From Lunularia cruciata (Eukaryota; Streptophyta; Marchantiopsida; Lunulariales; Lunulariaceae), in NCBI GenBank assembly GCA_948567375.1, contig OX419758.1, positions 6,639,001 to 6,703,000 on the forward strand: DNA of 64,000 nucleotides, in the 5' to 3' direction. The position numbers were made by a program, and so were the translations under genes. Each line of letters opens with the position of its first letter. Within the stretch, counting starts at the first letter, position 1. This document shows positions 1-12,556 of the stretch, in pieces. The notes beneath the pieces were generated by a model that was not told where the DNA came from, searched no databases, and saw only the letters and a program-made list of their open reading frames with translations.

Positions 1-399
1 GCGGAATGTTTTCCTTGTGATTATGAATCAGAATGGATATATTCCGAACCCAAATGCCACGACTCCGGAATAGTGAAAAAAACGCTACTCAGTTCTTGAG
101 ACTTGCTTGCTTCTGGGAGAAGATGTGCTTTACAGTTGCACAAGACGAGGTATATAGAAGGTGCCTTGTCCTTTGAGCAACAAAGAAGTGTTTCAGATGA
201 GGTCAGAGATAGAACTAAGCAGAGTGGAGAAATATCTAAAATTCTCAACATAAAACACGAATCACGTCAACGCATTAACGTTTGTTAACTTCTGTTAGCT
301 TGTACTGATTTGAAGTTAGAACATTCGGTTTAATGCTCCGGTGATTCCGGAGTTTCGATCAGTATAAAGAATCTTATTGATGCCTCTTCTGTCTTGCAG

Positions 400-2064
400 A
401 AACATTACGTGCGGTCTCTATCATGTCAGTTCGGGCACATGGTTACCAAGATCCAGAGTTATGTCGTTCAGATAGCACAGGGCAGGCCCGCAGAAGCTGG
501 TCCCCAGACTACTGCAGTACCCAGCCCTGGTGCGCAGACTTCTGCGGTTCTTAGATCTGGTCCTCAGACTACTGCAGGTCCCAGCTCTGGTCCTCAGGTC
601 ACTGCAGTTCCCGGCTCTGGTCCTCCGCCTACTGCAGCTCCAAGCTCTGATCATCAGGCTACTGTTGCTCCCCGCTCTGGTCGTCACACCACTGCAGTTC
701 GCAGCTCTGATCCTCGGGCTACTGCAGCTCCTAGATCTGATCCGTTAAACTTAGGTGCGTCGTAAAAAGCTGATTGATACAAATTCTTCGCCGCGCTGTT
801 CTACATCTGCTAGATAAACTGGAAGGCCACAAACACCAGGACTCCTCTTACTCCCTAATAATCCTTTCCCTAACACAATGATTCAATCATGCAGTCGAAT
901 TTATGCGTCAATTGGCAATAGAGGACAAGCGGGCAGAAAGTTCTGAGCGGGTAAGTCTGTGTAAGTCCAGATAATATGTCGATTCTTTTATGCTTCGAGC
1001 TTTAGCTTCCCGAAAGCTCAGACTAGCAAACTCTAAGATACACTCGAGATTTTTTTACAGTTCAGTATGCAGTTTGTTTCTAGCCAAGCTGTTTACAAGC
1101 CTCCCCCTTGAACCTGAACCAGAATGCATGGAGTCGAATGCCTGTTCCAATTTCACAAAAGAAGCTTTTGATTTCGTCACCATAATCAAAAACCCTACAG
1201 AGATTACTAATCTTAGTAGTATTGACCATTTGTAGCAAAGTACCACATCACAGCCTGCAGCTCCAGATCGTCTGCTGCAGCATATGCATGCTGTCGTCGA
1301 GAGGCCATGCGTGACGACTCGGCAACAAACAGGTAACCGTCTCAAGTAACTCCAAATCCCCCAACAAAAATTACATTCAGAACAAACCTTTTCAAAACCA
1401 GGTATGAATCAAACTCTCAGGGACATAAGCCTGAACCCAGTTTAAATTCGTTGCATCAGCTTCAACTGCATCTTCAAGTGCCGGGAGTGCAGGCAATATT
1501 GCCCCAGACAGAGTTTTTTTAGGTCAGGTACGCTTGTTTCCCTTGTGCCAGTGTCAGTCTTCCGAATTTGAGACTACTTGATGCTCTAAGACTTAGTTGC
1601 ACAAAGTTAAATTACACGATCTCGGTGACAGACAGATTTTGACACTCTTCGATTTCCAGCAACAAAAGTTGATGAACTATCTCCCAGACCTGCTGTTGTT
1701 TGTAATAAATACAACGATTAAATCTCTTCAGGTTCTTGACTTCACGTTCCCTGTCGAAGTCGATCCAGAAAGGTGTCAAGTTTGACATAGTTTTACTAGA
1801 GGAATGTCTGCAAAGTTGATTATTCCACTGTCTGTAGAATCCTACTTACTGACTCTTGAGTTCCAATAATTGCAGGAAACAAATCTAGGTCGTAAGGAAG
1901 ATTTGTCAGAGTTCTGCGAAGTAGCTGAAGACTGCGCCAATAAACTCATATACATGATGTCGCCTAAAGAAGCCTTGCCAATCACAGTTGAAGAAGATAA
2001 TTTAGAGGTGTTGGAGCGGGGTATTTCATATATTCTTGAGATGCAGAAACGCGATGCCATATAG
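400..2064 (+). CDS. Spliced gene of unknown function with decapeptide repeats (copy A)
   Basis: I do not recognise the family. Exons read by eye are 400-754, 895-950, 1236-1332, 1460-1527, 1597-1731 and 1876-2064, ending at TAG. Every junction has GT donors and AG acceptors, and the phases agree (0, 1, 0, 1, 0, 0), so the joined frame stays open. The product starts with a short segment (KHYVRSLSCQFGH), then eight 10-residue units of the type GPQTTAVPSS, a charged helix (VEFMRQLAIEDKRAESSER), a Gln/Thr-rich linker, a hydrophobic helix (LPDLLLFVINTTIKSLQ), and a C-terminal helical domain starting ETNLGRKEDLSEFCEVAEDC. The 5' end was not found; more exons probably lie upstream. The exon model is conserved at 15989-17675. 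Exon 5 lacks three bases relative to copy B next to its acceptor, so acceptor choice there is uncertain. Confidence 0.62.
499..738 (+). repeat. 30-bp coding minisatellite, 8 units (copy A)
   Basis: Eight 30-bp units (core GGTCCTCAGACTACTGCAG) lie in one exon and encode imperfect decapeptides of the GPQTTAVPSS type. All units keep the same frame. The final unit runs into the exon end at 754. Confidence 0.9.
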
Positions 2065-2826
2065 CTCCAGAATCGATTCCTGTAGGGAAAAGTCGATTCT
2101 AACTGGCTTGCACTACAATACAATGCAAACTGGCTTGTCTGTGTTCCAAGATCACTGTCTGACAACTAGGGGAGTGTATGTTTCTGCAACTCCAAACAGG
2201 ACGTATATCGGGGTACATCACGTTCGTGTACACGCAAATTTGCTTGGTCTCCACTTTTGTGTAATATCGATATCAGCCACAGACTTCTCTGAAACCTCCA
2301 TTCATGGGTAAATACCTCTGTTGAGAGCTCAGAATGCCAAGCACGTAATATACTTTCTAGCGGGAACGTAATATATTTTCTACCAAGCCCATTCTAATAA
2401 TTTGATACTTGCATGATTCTTAACGTCCCATCGTACTTAACGATGCATATTCTTGGCTAATAATCTCCTGAGACTGATAACAAAAAGATCTAGTACTGCA
2501 AACTCTGTCACAAGTAAAGTCCTCAGTTTCTGGGTTTGGCATCAAAATTGGCTCTAAAGACTAATAAGCCCAAACTAGTTGCGTTTAGGGTTTAGGTGTC
2601 ATTGACCTTAGTGAAAATCGTGAGTATGCTTGAGTAAACGCCAAGCGCATTTCTCATACAAGTGACAGATAAAAAAAAATAGACAAGTCACAAAAAACGC
2701 AAGATAGACCAGAAGTGAGCTTTTACTTTTCAAACCTTCCATTTCTGCAATGGCAAGAATAAATTACATTTCGACAATCGCATGATTATGTAATGGTGGC
2801 ATCCAGTGGTCACCGTATCTCGCTGT

Positions 2827-4564
2827 CTACAGTACAGCTTTCTTGAAATTTGCCCTATATGCTTGAGAGGCTATATACAATGCTGCATAGGACAAAAGGA
2901 GCAGAGTAAATTTTCAGAGCGAATGTTCTGAGTCTAAGCCCCATACAAGTTTCCAGTACACAAACTCGTACAGCTGCTTCCATCGAGGATACATGGACAG
3001 ACAAATGTTCGATAAAAAGCTGAAATATGGAGTAGGTATAGTTATTCATTTGTTACTCTCAGGTACAGCTAAGCATATCTCCAATACTGAGTAGTAATAA
3101 TGTACAGGAGAACATATCACTGTCCCAATTAGTAATGTCCGTCTTGAAAATTAATACTTCATAACTTCTGATTGTGACCAAATGAGATAGGAAACTCTAT
3201 CGTACCTGGCCAGAGAGCAGTCAACGCCACTTTGGTAGGTGTCTTGCTGCTATATGTCGTCCGGTTGAATCCAGACCAAAATCTTGAAGCTACACCCCGG
3301 CAGACGGCAATTACAAACAATTCACGACGTCAGAACTATTAAACTCAGTATGAACTTCTGTGGAGCATTTCCAGACATTAGATGAACACATTTCAGCGCC
3401 TAGTCACATCTGTCAGCGGCGTGGAGAACTGCCCAAGTATATACGAGGGGCTTTGAACAAGTTCAAGTCTTCAAATATCTCAAACTGCAGCCGATTCAAT
3501 CTACCTTCGCAGGAGACCCGTTGACCTCTCAAATCTCTTATCTGTAGAGTCTGACAGTAACTTTTCAGACAGCACAACTGAGAGAAGGGTGCTAAAGATA
3601 TAGAGTAGAGTTGGATTATGCGCAGTATATCGTAATGCTACTGTGTAGTGCTCATACTTAGAAATTCTTAGCCAAACCGGAAGAATGGTCGAAGAAAGTC
3701 AAACTACAGATAGAAAGTATGTATTCTGCAGAAACAAATAAACCGTCGCAAGCAAATTAAGGAAGAGACATAACGGTATACATGGACGAATTCAACGTGA
3801 AAGCCAGCTGGGACTTCCAGAAATGAACAATGTGGACGAGTAGATCTCTCTGCGTGTCTAAAGACGTATCTGAAGCCAAGCGGAATACAGATGCCAACTA
3901 GGGCTTTGGCAGCAATTCCTCAACTTCCGTAATTGACGGTTGAAACAAGGGGTTTAAGTTTTACGGTTCAATAGCTGAGAAAACCAGGGGAATACCAAGA
4001 TAGAACAGCTCAGATGAGGAGAACATTTCTCCCCCATCAAACCATGAACACAAGCAATTTGCAGGAAACTGTTCACACACAATTTCATACGCTTCTCCAC
4101 GCTTCCACGAAACCTCATCCGCACATAATTCTCCAGAAACAAAAAATGTCCAAGTTTACCAATCAATTACGTCATGACAAGATATCCTACATACCTCCAG
4201 CAAGATATATAATCATCAAGACGACGGGATTAAGAACCGCGTTCATCACCGGACCTAGCACCGGTATACTTGACACAACCGGAAGGCCAGCCCTGGCTTG
4301 GCCGGCCTTTTCTCTCCGGGAACTCCAGGAAATTTCACTGTCCAATACTGCCACCTCTCTCAACCGTCTACGTCCAATGAAATCCAAAAAGTTTGTTCCT
4401 AATTGCAGACCACTCGGTTTCCTTCTCGAGATCAAAGCGGGACTCTCCACATGCTGAGGGGTCTTCGCTCTCGAAATTCGAGAACTGCAAGAACTTAACC
4501 CTAAAGCGAAACAATGGCAGGATGAAGTGGTCGATCGAGAAATAAGCAACGAAGCCATAGCCAT
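2827..4564 (-). pseudogene. Small chloroplast-targeted membrane protein gene, frameshifted (copy A)
   Basis: Three exons on the minus strand: 4195-4564 (donor GTATGT), 3207-3289 and 2827-2882 (stop TAG). Exon 1 encodes a Ser/Arg-rich N-terminus starting MAMASLLIS, typical of a chloroplast transit peptide, then a membrane segment containing SSIPVLGPVMNAVLNPVVL. Exon 2 begins SRFWSGFNRTTY, and exon 3 reads LYIASQAYRANFKKAVL. The expected junctions are all phase 1. Exon 2 is 83 nt here and 84 nt in copy B; the missing base near 3240 shifts the frame before the conserved LWP, so this copy looks broken unless the base is a sequencing error. The start could also be 42 bases upstream (4606). The arrangement resembles small conserved plant and cyanobacterial membrane proteins, but I cannot name the family. 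Confidence 0.6.
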
Positions 4565-4814
4565 AAAGATCTCAGATATTAACGTGGATGGACTTCGGCG
4601 TTGCACTTCCAGGTCGGATCAATTCCATGAGGTACAGTCCTGCACTTGCAAACTAATCGCCCACCATCAAGCGAGGAATTTGAAGCTATGCTTGACCGCT
4701 CAAGAATTTCCTCCGCACCCTCTGCTCAAACACGAACCTCCCTCCTGAGAAGATCTTCGGTCTTCTGGAATCTGCGATTCTCTCGCGGTGCAGGGAGAGA
4801 ATTTGCCGCTCTGC

Positions 4815-5222
4815 CTATCCCTATAGGAACGGGCAATGTGGACAAAACAGGGCTGATAATACAAAAACAATTTCTTGTAAAGATGCATGGATAGAACCAA
4901 CTACAGTTTCGCGTTTTGTTTCCTTTTTTAATCATGTTTTAGTACCACTTGTGTTCCGTCAAATTTAACCATATGGGAGGCCATTTTCATTTTTTCATTC
5001 TAAGTTTTAGATTGTCAGGGGCAATTGAGTTCTCTTCTTACTTCTTGTGGAGTAGAAACTTATTTGCACAGAAGATGCAATATCATATGCTTCTTCTCGC
5101 TTCCACAAACGTTATGAATTCATGATTGACATCATGGGTACGTAAAATGAGCACTGATCTGGATTTGAGTGATTGGCAAAACAAACAAACTCGTGTTTCT
5201 GAGGAATTAGAGGATCTTACGC
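4815..5222. other. ~410-bp block present only in copy A
   Basis: Copy B passes from its equivalent of 4814 almost directly to its equivalent of 5223 (around 20395-20405). This block is therefore an insertion in A or a deletion in B. I see no terminal repeats and no coding evidence in it. Confidence 0.65.
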
Positions 5223-5559
5223 TGGTTTTTATCCTCTCCCATGGCTAACTGAGGATGTCGAATTTAATTGATTCATCAACACGATCTGGATGATGTGATG
5301 AAAGTTTGTTTTATCTTTTCTGTTTGAACTAAATCTTCTCGAGCCTCTCACGAGGGTCCTTCTACCTTCTTTATGTTCTACAAGATATGCCATTTTCTTC
5401 TTATGATATCCTAAAGGCCTAGAGATTTGTTTCATGCAACGAACCTCATCTTCCTCATATAGATATGCAAAAGTAAACAATTCTGTATGAGAGTAGTTTT
5501 GCATAAGCCATTTGACGAATTCCATGTCATATTATGAACTCATAGCTCAATTTTCTCCT

Positions 5560-7895
5560 TTAAGTGAGAGGCCACACGGCGATGACTGTTGATCTTCTCA
5601 AGCACATAACTGATTTAGTTTGGTGCTTCCTTAATTCCTTAATCTTTAAACTGTCTTTGTCTCCTCTTCCAAACTCATTTCTTGAGTTTTGAATATCGTT
5701 TTTTGAGTTCTTTCTGCAAGGTTTTTAAAATACACTTAATTAGAAATTGGTAATGACGAGATTCGATGGCAATACATAATAAAAAAAAATTATTTATATT
5801 TTGATTCTTATATTGCAAAATAAAAATAGATGGATTATTTATCAATGATGAACTCAAATAAAATTCTTAATAAATAAAAAAAATTATGAATACACACCAT
5901 ATCTTCAAAATATTTGAGAGAGATATTCTAAATTTTTATAGTTAAAAGAATTCTAAAAAGTTTTCATTTAGCTGCAAATAAAAAACTCATGTCTATAAAC
6001 ATAATAGGAAAAATATTCCTTTGTTTAAAAATATATTAACATGATATAATGTAATATTTATCTTACCTTATTCAATTTCACTCTAAAATAATTTTGCTAG
6101 GAGGATAAAGCAATGGGTTTAATTTGAAAAAGTTCTCAAATAGTACATAATTACTCAACTAAGAAATACAATATTTGTATAAAAAAATTTATGAATTTAA
6201 TTCTAAGTCATAAGTATCTGTAGCTTTAATATTTATAACCTTAACAAGGCTAGTTGATTGTAATTTCTCTTCATAATCGTAGAAGATCATAGTCCAAAAA
6301 CAAAAATTAAGGAAAAGAAAAGGAAACAGATAGACTAAGAATTAAATGAAATGTGCTCTAAACCAGAAATGGATAAGGCCTTATTAATTACTTTTGAGGT
6401 AGGTACTTGTGGTACATTATAAAAACTTAAATATTAACTTGTAGTCAAGTTACTTAAGTTAAGTTTTCTCCATACCCTACTACCTAAATCTACTAAAGAA
6501 TTCTTCAGTACTTTACTAGCCTACTCTACTAACCTTCATCTTGAAAAGCGTTCATAAGTTTCTTCAAAAAAAAATTGTATGATTCTTAGATAATTTTTAG
6601 AGTATCTTCTAAAATTTTAAAGGTATTTATATGATAATTATTCTAAGTCATGACGATACTTCCCAAACTAATTTTAGTTACAGCTAATGATCATATTAAA
6701 TAGATTCTTGAATTCTACATAAATAAATTTTAGTCGAGTATATTACTATATCATATTGAGGCACGGTTAGTAAGTTAAGTTCAAATTTTATTACTTGAAT
6801 ATTAATAAATATTACTAATATATACGAAAATAATTTCATATACTAATTTAGTATTCACGATTACTATATTCGTATAGACTCGACTCATTGGACTTGCTCA
6901 TATTATCTTATCTTCGGTCAAGTGCTCTGTTATGTTTAGTCCATAGGTTCCGACTCTTCTTAACGATTATCTATGCATAATCCAAATATCTAAGCTTTAA
7001 ATTATTTTTAATTTACTTACTTCTATTGTAAATCCGTTAATGAGTACCTGAAGTTTAAAATTTTGATTTCTGAATCGAAACATTTCAAATTTAAAGACTT
7101 AAGAATATTAATTGGATAAGAAGGAAAATTTGCTTATTAGATCTACCTGATAGAATTTTGCTACAAAGCTACATATTCATATAAAAAATGATTAATTGGT
7201 ACATGCTCTTCTTTTGAACAAAATATATGACCATTTTCACTTCAATTTTTAGAAGATTAGTCAAGAAAAAGTAAACTTTGGACTGTATTTTGCTTATAAG
7301 AATAATAAGTTTTTTTATCCTTTAGCTCTTATTCTTTATGAAAATTATTTTACATTTTAACAAAATATCAATAAAACAGTAGTGATTTAAATTATAAATT
7401 TCTGATTGGATAATGAAAGAGTGATTTGTTGTAATCAACTATTATTATTGAGTGAATAGAGTTGTCAAATTTATAACAAGGTATCTTTTATAATTGTGAC
7501 AACCTGTTGTCTAATATTATATTGATGGTATAATCAATAAGAACAAGTGGTTCACACAAGGATGATGTTGAAAATGATTAATCATGAAAATAAAGTGTCA
7601 CAATATCACAAATTGCCTATTCTTTTCAATTTAACCTACTGGAAATGAACCATTCCCATAAGAGTGTAGAGACACCCATTGAGAGAATTTACAAAAATGA
7701 GAAATAAATAACAACCCTCATGAAACATCTAATCTAAAATAAATTCTTGATAGTGGTGGCTCACTCCACGCAAAAAGCCTCTTCCTTTGAAAAACCTTTT
7801 CCACAGTGAGTGGCCCGTTTCACCCCAAAGTCCAACTTTACGTTGAAGGATGACTTCACCCCAAAGGTCTTGTCACTCCGTTGGTGTTGCTCGAC
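5560..7895. other. AT-rich non-coding tail of duplication copy A
   Basis: Strongly AT-rich sequence with no credible coding region. It is matched by about 20740-22935 in copy B with many small indels. Similarity stops close to the shared phrase TCACCCCAAAG near 7855-7895. Confidence 0.75.
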
Positions 7896-10370
7896 TACGT
7901 ATTCGCAAAACCACAAAGTTAGAAGAAGTGGAAAATAAAAACACTTATGCGTAATCACCTTGTCAAGATGATAGTGTCCATTTTCCTAGAATTTGAGCCC
8001 GATTTCGAATCAGAATTGGCGGTGCTGCAGGAGAAATTTATAGCTTGTAACATGACCTTAATTATAATATTACGCAAGTAAGCGACAATCCGATTGCCGA
8101 CAACGTAAACGGCTAGAAAAGAGAACAAACGAACATAGCTGACCCCCGAGAGTTCGTTCTATGCTAGGAAGGCTGTAATATTAGGAACTTCAACAACCCG
8201 ATAGATTGTGAACCTGATCGTTGAATCTGAACAGCATTGGGAGTGCAATCCTGGCAGGCTGTAGCATCTCGTGTATGCATCATATGTTCCAGTTCTACCG
8301 CAAGCATGTCGACCTCGAAATCATGTTGTAAGATCATGTATCTTCCTGTAGAAAGAGACGAATAGCTGACTCTGGGAAGCGTAATACATCTCACCTTTAT
8401 CACCTAAAAGCTCAAGATATGGTAGTAGGAAACAAGTTCAAACAATTCTTTTCACCTGGAGCATCTGGCATATTCAATGGTGTGCCTAGAAGGACCCATT
8501 TCATGGCGTCTAATGCACCTCTTCAAACTAAGCAAAACTCACCTTGTCTCTTGCTCTGTGGAATATTTGACTCTCAAAGAGAATCGCACTGTATCGTAGA
8601 TCTTGAACAGTTAGTGCCCAACTAGGCGGCAGATATCTTCCAAGAAATTCATCTCTGTCAAACAGAACATCCGCGAGTACCTAGCTAGTCAGTAATCTCG
8701 CTAAATCCGGACATCATCGTTAAGGCCAATATATGTAACATTGATATTGCTCATGGCACTTGAATATTTCCAGTTGATGGTCAGTTGTATTACATATGCA
8801 TAACATCGACGCTTTGACGCTTGTATATGCTAGTCTACACTATTTCGAGGATTTCCACACTGATATCACAGTGAGTATTCACATCTGCTGAATAAATCTG
8901 GACCTGACCGCACTTTCGATTTCTAGGACTTCAATCTCTACTTTAAAATCCATTTCGTCAAAGACAGTGGTTAAGCGAATCCGGGCCCGTCTGTGTTGCG
9001 TAGTAGAACGGGATACAGATCGGAAAGACCTGCAAAACTAATGAACTACCCGTACAGAAGTAGCTGTGAGGTCCATATATGTCTTTCAACCACTATCTCT
9101 AGGTTTGGAATTCCTACCGATAACAAGTTCGTCCACTAATTAGAGTCTTGTGCGCTGTACGATAATTAAGATGTGTGTCTGACGATAATTCATTGTCTGG
9201 TAGAAGTTGACAGGCTCACTTTGAGGTGTATGTATCTTTCAAGGCAATCTTGTGGTTTGAACTCTCGACTGGAAGGGATTGTCTTCAGAGTCTGTAATCG
9301 ATCCAAGAACGGTAACATTTCAAGCCGTTTATCTGATTTTGAATCCATCAAACCGTTTTTACTACTTCAGCCATTTGTGTTTGAACTATAATGACGAAGA
9401 AGTGTATATTCATATCGGGAAAGAAGCAGCTCAGATATACCTGGTACAGTCCAATCCTCTCCCATGCATGGATCATTCCTCAGTGACAGCCGCTTATAAG
9501 ATTTGTATTACGAAGTTGTCGGCAGCCAGTATGCACGGATTGATCACCGAAAAAATTAGAAGCAAAGAAGAACGACCAACTGCGAATTGAACAATCTGTT
9601 GCAATACACTTATTCACCTTCAGCAGAAGTGGATATTATAGATGCAAGATATATTTGTTGCATTGTTCTCGATATGCACGACCTCATCTTGATAATATAC
9701 CTCACGAAGTATGTCTTTTTCCTAATCACATGAACTCTCAGTTGCAACAAGGGTGTAAGCCAATCCTTCCTTTAGATGTCACACAAGTCGTGGTGTCTTA
9801 GCTTGCCACATGTGGATGTGAATACCAGACAACCATTATCTGCGAAGATAAATGGTATTTAACTTGCACGGAGTTGGTAAGTGCGTCAATCGGTTGTCGA
9901 TCGATGGTCAAAAAGAAGATTGATTGTCATCATCATTTTGGCCCAACCTGGTGACCTAAATACAAAGCATTTCCAGGAAGACTCTGTTTTATCAAGTTAA
10001 AGTCTCCACTTTTACCCTCAACTTGAAGTTACTTAAGAGAAGAAGTCAAACATGAAACATGAAATAAACATGACGTTACTTGAAGAAGCAAGGCACTGGA
10101 TAGAATTCCAATTGTAGAGCTAGAGAGTGCAGCCTCCAAGTGGTGTCCTCGTGACATCTCCAGTACTCCGTGTTTAATCCCATGTGGATCTTGCATGGTC
10201 CGGGATCCCGGAGACTTTCCCCGAAATTGTGAAGAGTGATTTTTCTCCGATGCATGTATCCATGGTCAGTAAGTCAATCCACAATTGAAGGAACTGCACA
10301 AGTGAGCCTGCAGGCACCTAGTTTATATCGAGTGCAGTCAATGCTACTGTTGTACTAGACTTGTAGGATA
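7896..10370. other. Unassigned stretch between duplication and fold-back repeat
   Basis: Only short reading frames occur here. The longest is 103 codons on the plus strand (9279-9590), without a recognisable domain. A 79-codon minus frame at 8164-8403 is also unassigned. I found no RNA gene or mobile element. Confidence 0.5.
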
Positions 10371-10848
10371 TTTGAAAAACGGGAGCAGAAGCTGTTCGAA
10401 CGGGGGTTCGAAAACCACAAAATATGGAACCGAGAACGTGCATATGAAGTGCATGCACGACCGTATGAAAATCGAAATGAATTGAATGTAAGTGAATCTA
10501 ACATCACGAAGATAAGCGGAAGTAAGTAAGGACGTAATTGATTTTTCAAGAAGTCTTGGTGATAGAAAGACCCAGCTCAATCTGTTGATAATGGGTGCAG
10601 ATTCCTGAATCAATTTACTCATGAGATGTTTCAATTATGTATTTACTTCGAACGGCTTCTGCTCTCATTTCCCGTATGTCTTTACTTCGGCTTACCTTCG
10701 TATTGTTTGTTTCACTTAATCGCAATTTCCTGAGTTGCTATTCATTTCGATTTGCACACTTTCATGCTTATATTTCATGTGCACTTCATATGCGCTAAGT
10801 GGGTTCTGGATCCTCCGTTCTTCGAACGACTTCTGCTCCCATTTCCCC
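10371..10848. repeat. Fold-back repeat with arms of about 160-175 bp
   Basis: The left arm (about 10371-10535) is the imperfect reverse complement of the right arm (about 10672-10848). Matching landmarks include CATATGAAGTGCATG against GTGCACTTCATATG, and GAGCAGAAGCTGTTCGAA against TTCGAACGACTTCTGCTC. A short third copy of the TTCGAACGGCTTCTGCTC end sits at about 10650-10668 in the spacer. This resembles a non-autonomous fold-back or MITE-type element. No target duplication was identified. Confidence 0.7.
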
Positions 10849-11538
10849 ACATGTTTAGCAATTTAAGTGGGTCCCTGCAATTTTGTCGTGAGAGACGTCG
10901 CTTGCATCGTGAGTAATGCTTATCCTCTTCCCCCTTTCTATGTAGATACAGGTATACATGAAAATCCAGCAAAGGTCGAGATACTGCATAGATACTGCAC
11001 CCTATACTGCATGCATACATACTCCATAGACAGTTCCCTTGCGAAATAATCAAGAGTTCACTGACGAATTGTGCTCATTTACATGTCCAATAAAATATGC
11101 ATACTTGGAGCCAGTAATCTGAATCAGAGACTGTTATATCTGCTCTGTGCAGCTCTCCTCTAGATCTATGAGTCATTGGACTCTCTACCATTCGAGTATG
11201 TCACACGAGGAATTCATTTCCTCTATCACTTGATTTAGTGATTAGGACTACCAAGATCTTGGTCGATTTGAAGCAAGTTGCAAGCTACCGTGGACATCAA
11301 ATTTGGCACCAAGAACAGAATCGACATTGTCTTACATCTTCAACTGGCTTAATGATCCATCGGCATGCGCTGAATGTCAAGCGGTTTTCGTGTATACTGC
11401 TTGTGCTTGCTACAGATTTCTCAAATTGGCAACGTGAAGGTCATACTTGAGAGTGGATTTTGTTGGGCAGGCTCCCTATTCCATCAAGATCCTTTCGTTC
11501 ATACCTTTGACTCTATTTCTTTCCAGTACCTTGTCTAC
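10849..11538. other. Region upstream of the lectin gene
   Basis: No gene recognised. It probably contains the promoter and 5' leader of the lectin gene at 11539. The frame of that gene is open back to 11374, but the signal peptide argues for the start at 11539. Confidence 0.4.
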
Positions 11539-12252
11539 ATGAGTACGATAACAATGTACGTGGTTATCGCTGTGCTCATATGTTTATTTCCAGTGGTGAC
11601 AAGCGAGGTGGTGGCAATCAGCGCACAGTCAAAGTCTGGTAATTTGGGAGATGGATTGCCATTTAATATTACTCTCGCTTTACTCAAGGACGACTCACAA
11701 CCGCCTACTCATGGTGCTCTTGCTTGGTTTGTTGAGTCCCCAAACGGGAGTTTTAGCTTAAGTCTCGGTTTATATGCCGCACCATCAGGTAATTTAAGCT
11801 TTGTGGCAGGAGTAGCCAGGCGATCCAATTTTGAAGTTTGGAATAATTCTGATTATAGAAAGCATTATAAGTGGGTAGTTCCTGTCTCCCCCAATCAGCC
11901 TTCAAACAGCTGCGCCATGCGATTTACAGAGAGTGGAGATTTTCAGTTTGTTGTTCCGATCTTAGGTCGAGGAGAGGAGGTCACCGACGGTCCTTGGAAA
12001 GAAGAACGTGTACTTTGGAGCACGAATACATCTGGCCTTGGACCAGTGCGGATGCAGGTCCAAGATTCTGGTAATCTGGTTCTTGTCCAATCGGATAGGA
12101 AATCAGTCGTGTGGAAAGCTCTTGATATACCTCTTCTGCGGTTGGATATTACTTCCCACGGAATGGAACTTCTTCCCACTGGAGTTTGTGTCCTATTGAT
12201 AGTGACAGTGGTTTCATACGCAGTTGCGAATACTATTTCAATGGCCATATGA
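11539..12252 (+). CDS. Secreted bulb-type (D-mannose-binding) lectin domain protein, possibly frameshifted
   Basis: A 237-codon frame starting MSTITMYVVIAVLICLFPVV, a clear signal peptide (residues 1-22), chosen over an in-frame upstream start because the leader sits exactly here. The rest has bulb-lectin features: LAWFVESPNGSFSLSLGLY near 61-79, LWSTNTSG at 159-166, DSGNLVLVQ at 176-184 and VWKALDIP at 191-198. Such domains bind mannose-type glycans outside the cell. The family usually continues after VW..FD.P with a TLLPTQ-type segment. Here that segment (LLPTEWNFFP) is found in the +1 frame at about 12164-12193, which suggests a frameshift between 12130 and 12160. Without a shift, the protein ends in a hydrophobic tail that could act as a membrane anchor. 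No S-locus, PAN or kinase domain follows. Confidence 0.72.
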   Translation: MSTITMYVVIAVLICLFPVVTSEVVAISAQSKSGNLGDGLPFNITLALLKDDSQPPTHGALAWFVESPNGSFSLSLGLYAAPSGNLSFVAGVARRSNFEVWNNSDYRKHYKWVVPVSPNQPSNSCAMRFTESGDFQFVVPILGRGEEVTDGPWKEERVLWSTNTSGLGPVRMQVQDSGNLVLVQSDRKSVVWKALDIPLLRLDITSHGMELLPTGVCVLLIVTVVSYAVANTISMAI

Positions 12253-12556
12253 TGTTAAAACTTCCACTTTGACGCATATATGAGCGTAGAATGCTTATGA
12301 ATTGCGTCAAACATTGTTGGCGGTCATAGATTAGTGTAAGCTCATAGCTGAGTACATGAACATCCTTATATCGTTCAACACAATTCCTTGGAGACTCAAA
12401 GTTCCGGATACACTTGCTTTCTATGTAAGTGACCCTGAATCCAGGAAAGAAAATCCATATGTACCTCTCTTACAGTAACTGTTTATAATCTCATTTGAGT
12501 GCGATCTGTCTATTAAAAACCAGGTCTTGTATTCAGAAATTCCTCCACTTGAAGCT
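12253..12556. other. Region downstream of the lectin gene
   Basis: About 300 bases with no recognised feature; probably the 3' untranslated region and spacer. Confidence 0.4.

Larger units (their letters stand above)
1..7895 (+). repeat. Segmental duplication, copy A
   Basis: This block is colinear, in direct orientation, with 15585-22935. Base 1 matches 15585, and similarity can be followed through both gene pairs and the AT-rich tail until about 7895. The left edge of the duplication is not visible because the window starts inside it. The copies differ by many substitutions and small indels, plus one large indel at about 4815-5222 that is present only here. The distance between equivalent bases is about 15.6 kb near the start and shrinks towards the tail because of indels. 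It contains a plus-strand gene (400-2064) and a convergent minus-strand gene (2827-4564). Confidence 0.93.

Noticed and set aside
530-748. Leu-rich frame MRRLLRFLDLVLRLL in another frame of the minisatellite
   Set aside because: Shadow of the 30-bp repeat. Only the GPQTTAVPSS frame connects in phase to the next exon in both copies.
4014-4457. 147-codon plus-strand frame, and its longer counterpart at 19600-20265
   Set aside because: It lies antisense to exon 1 of the plastid protein gene. The minus strand has splice donors, a transit peptide and exon phases that continue into exons 2 and 3; the plus frame has no such support and is interrupted in copy A.
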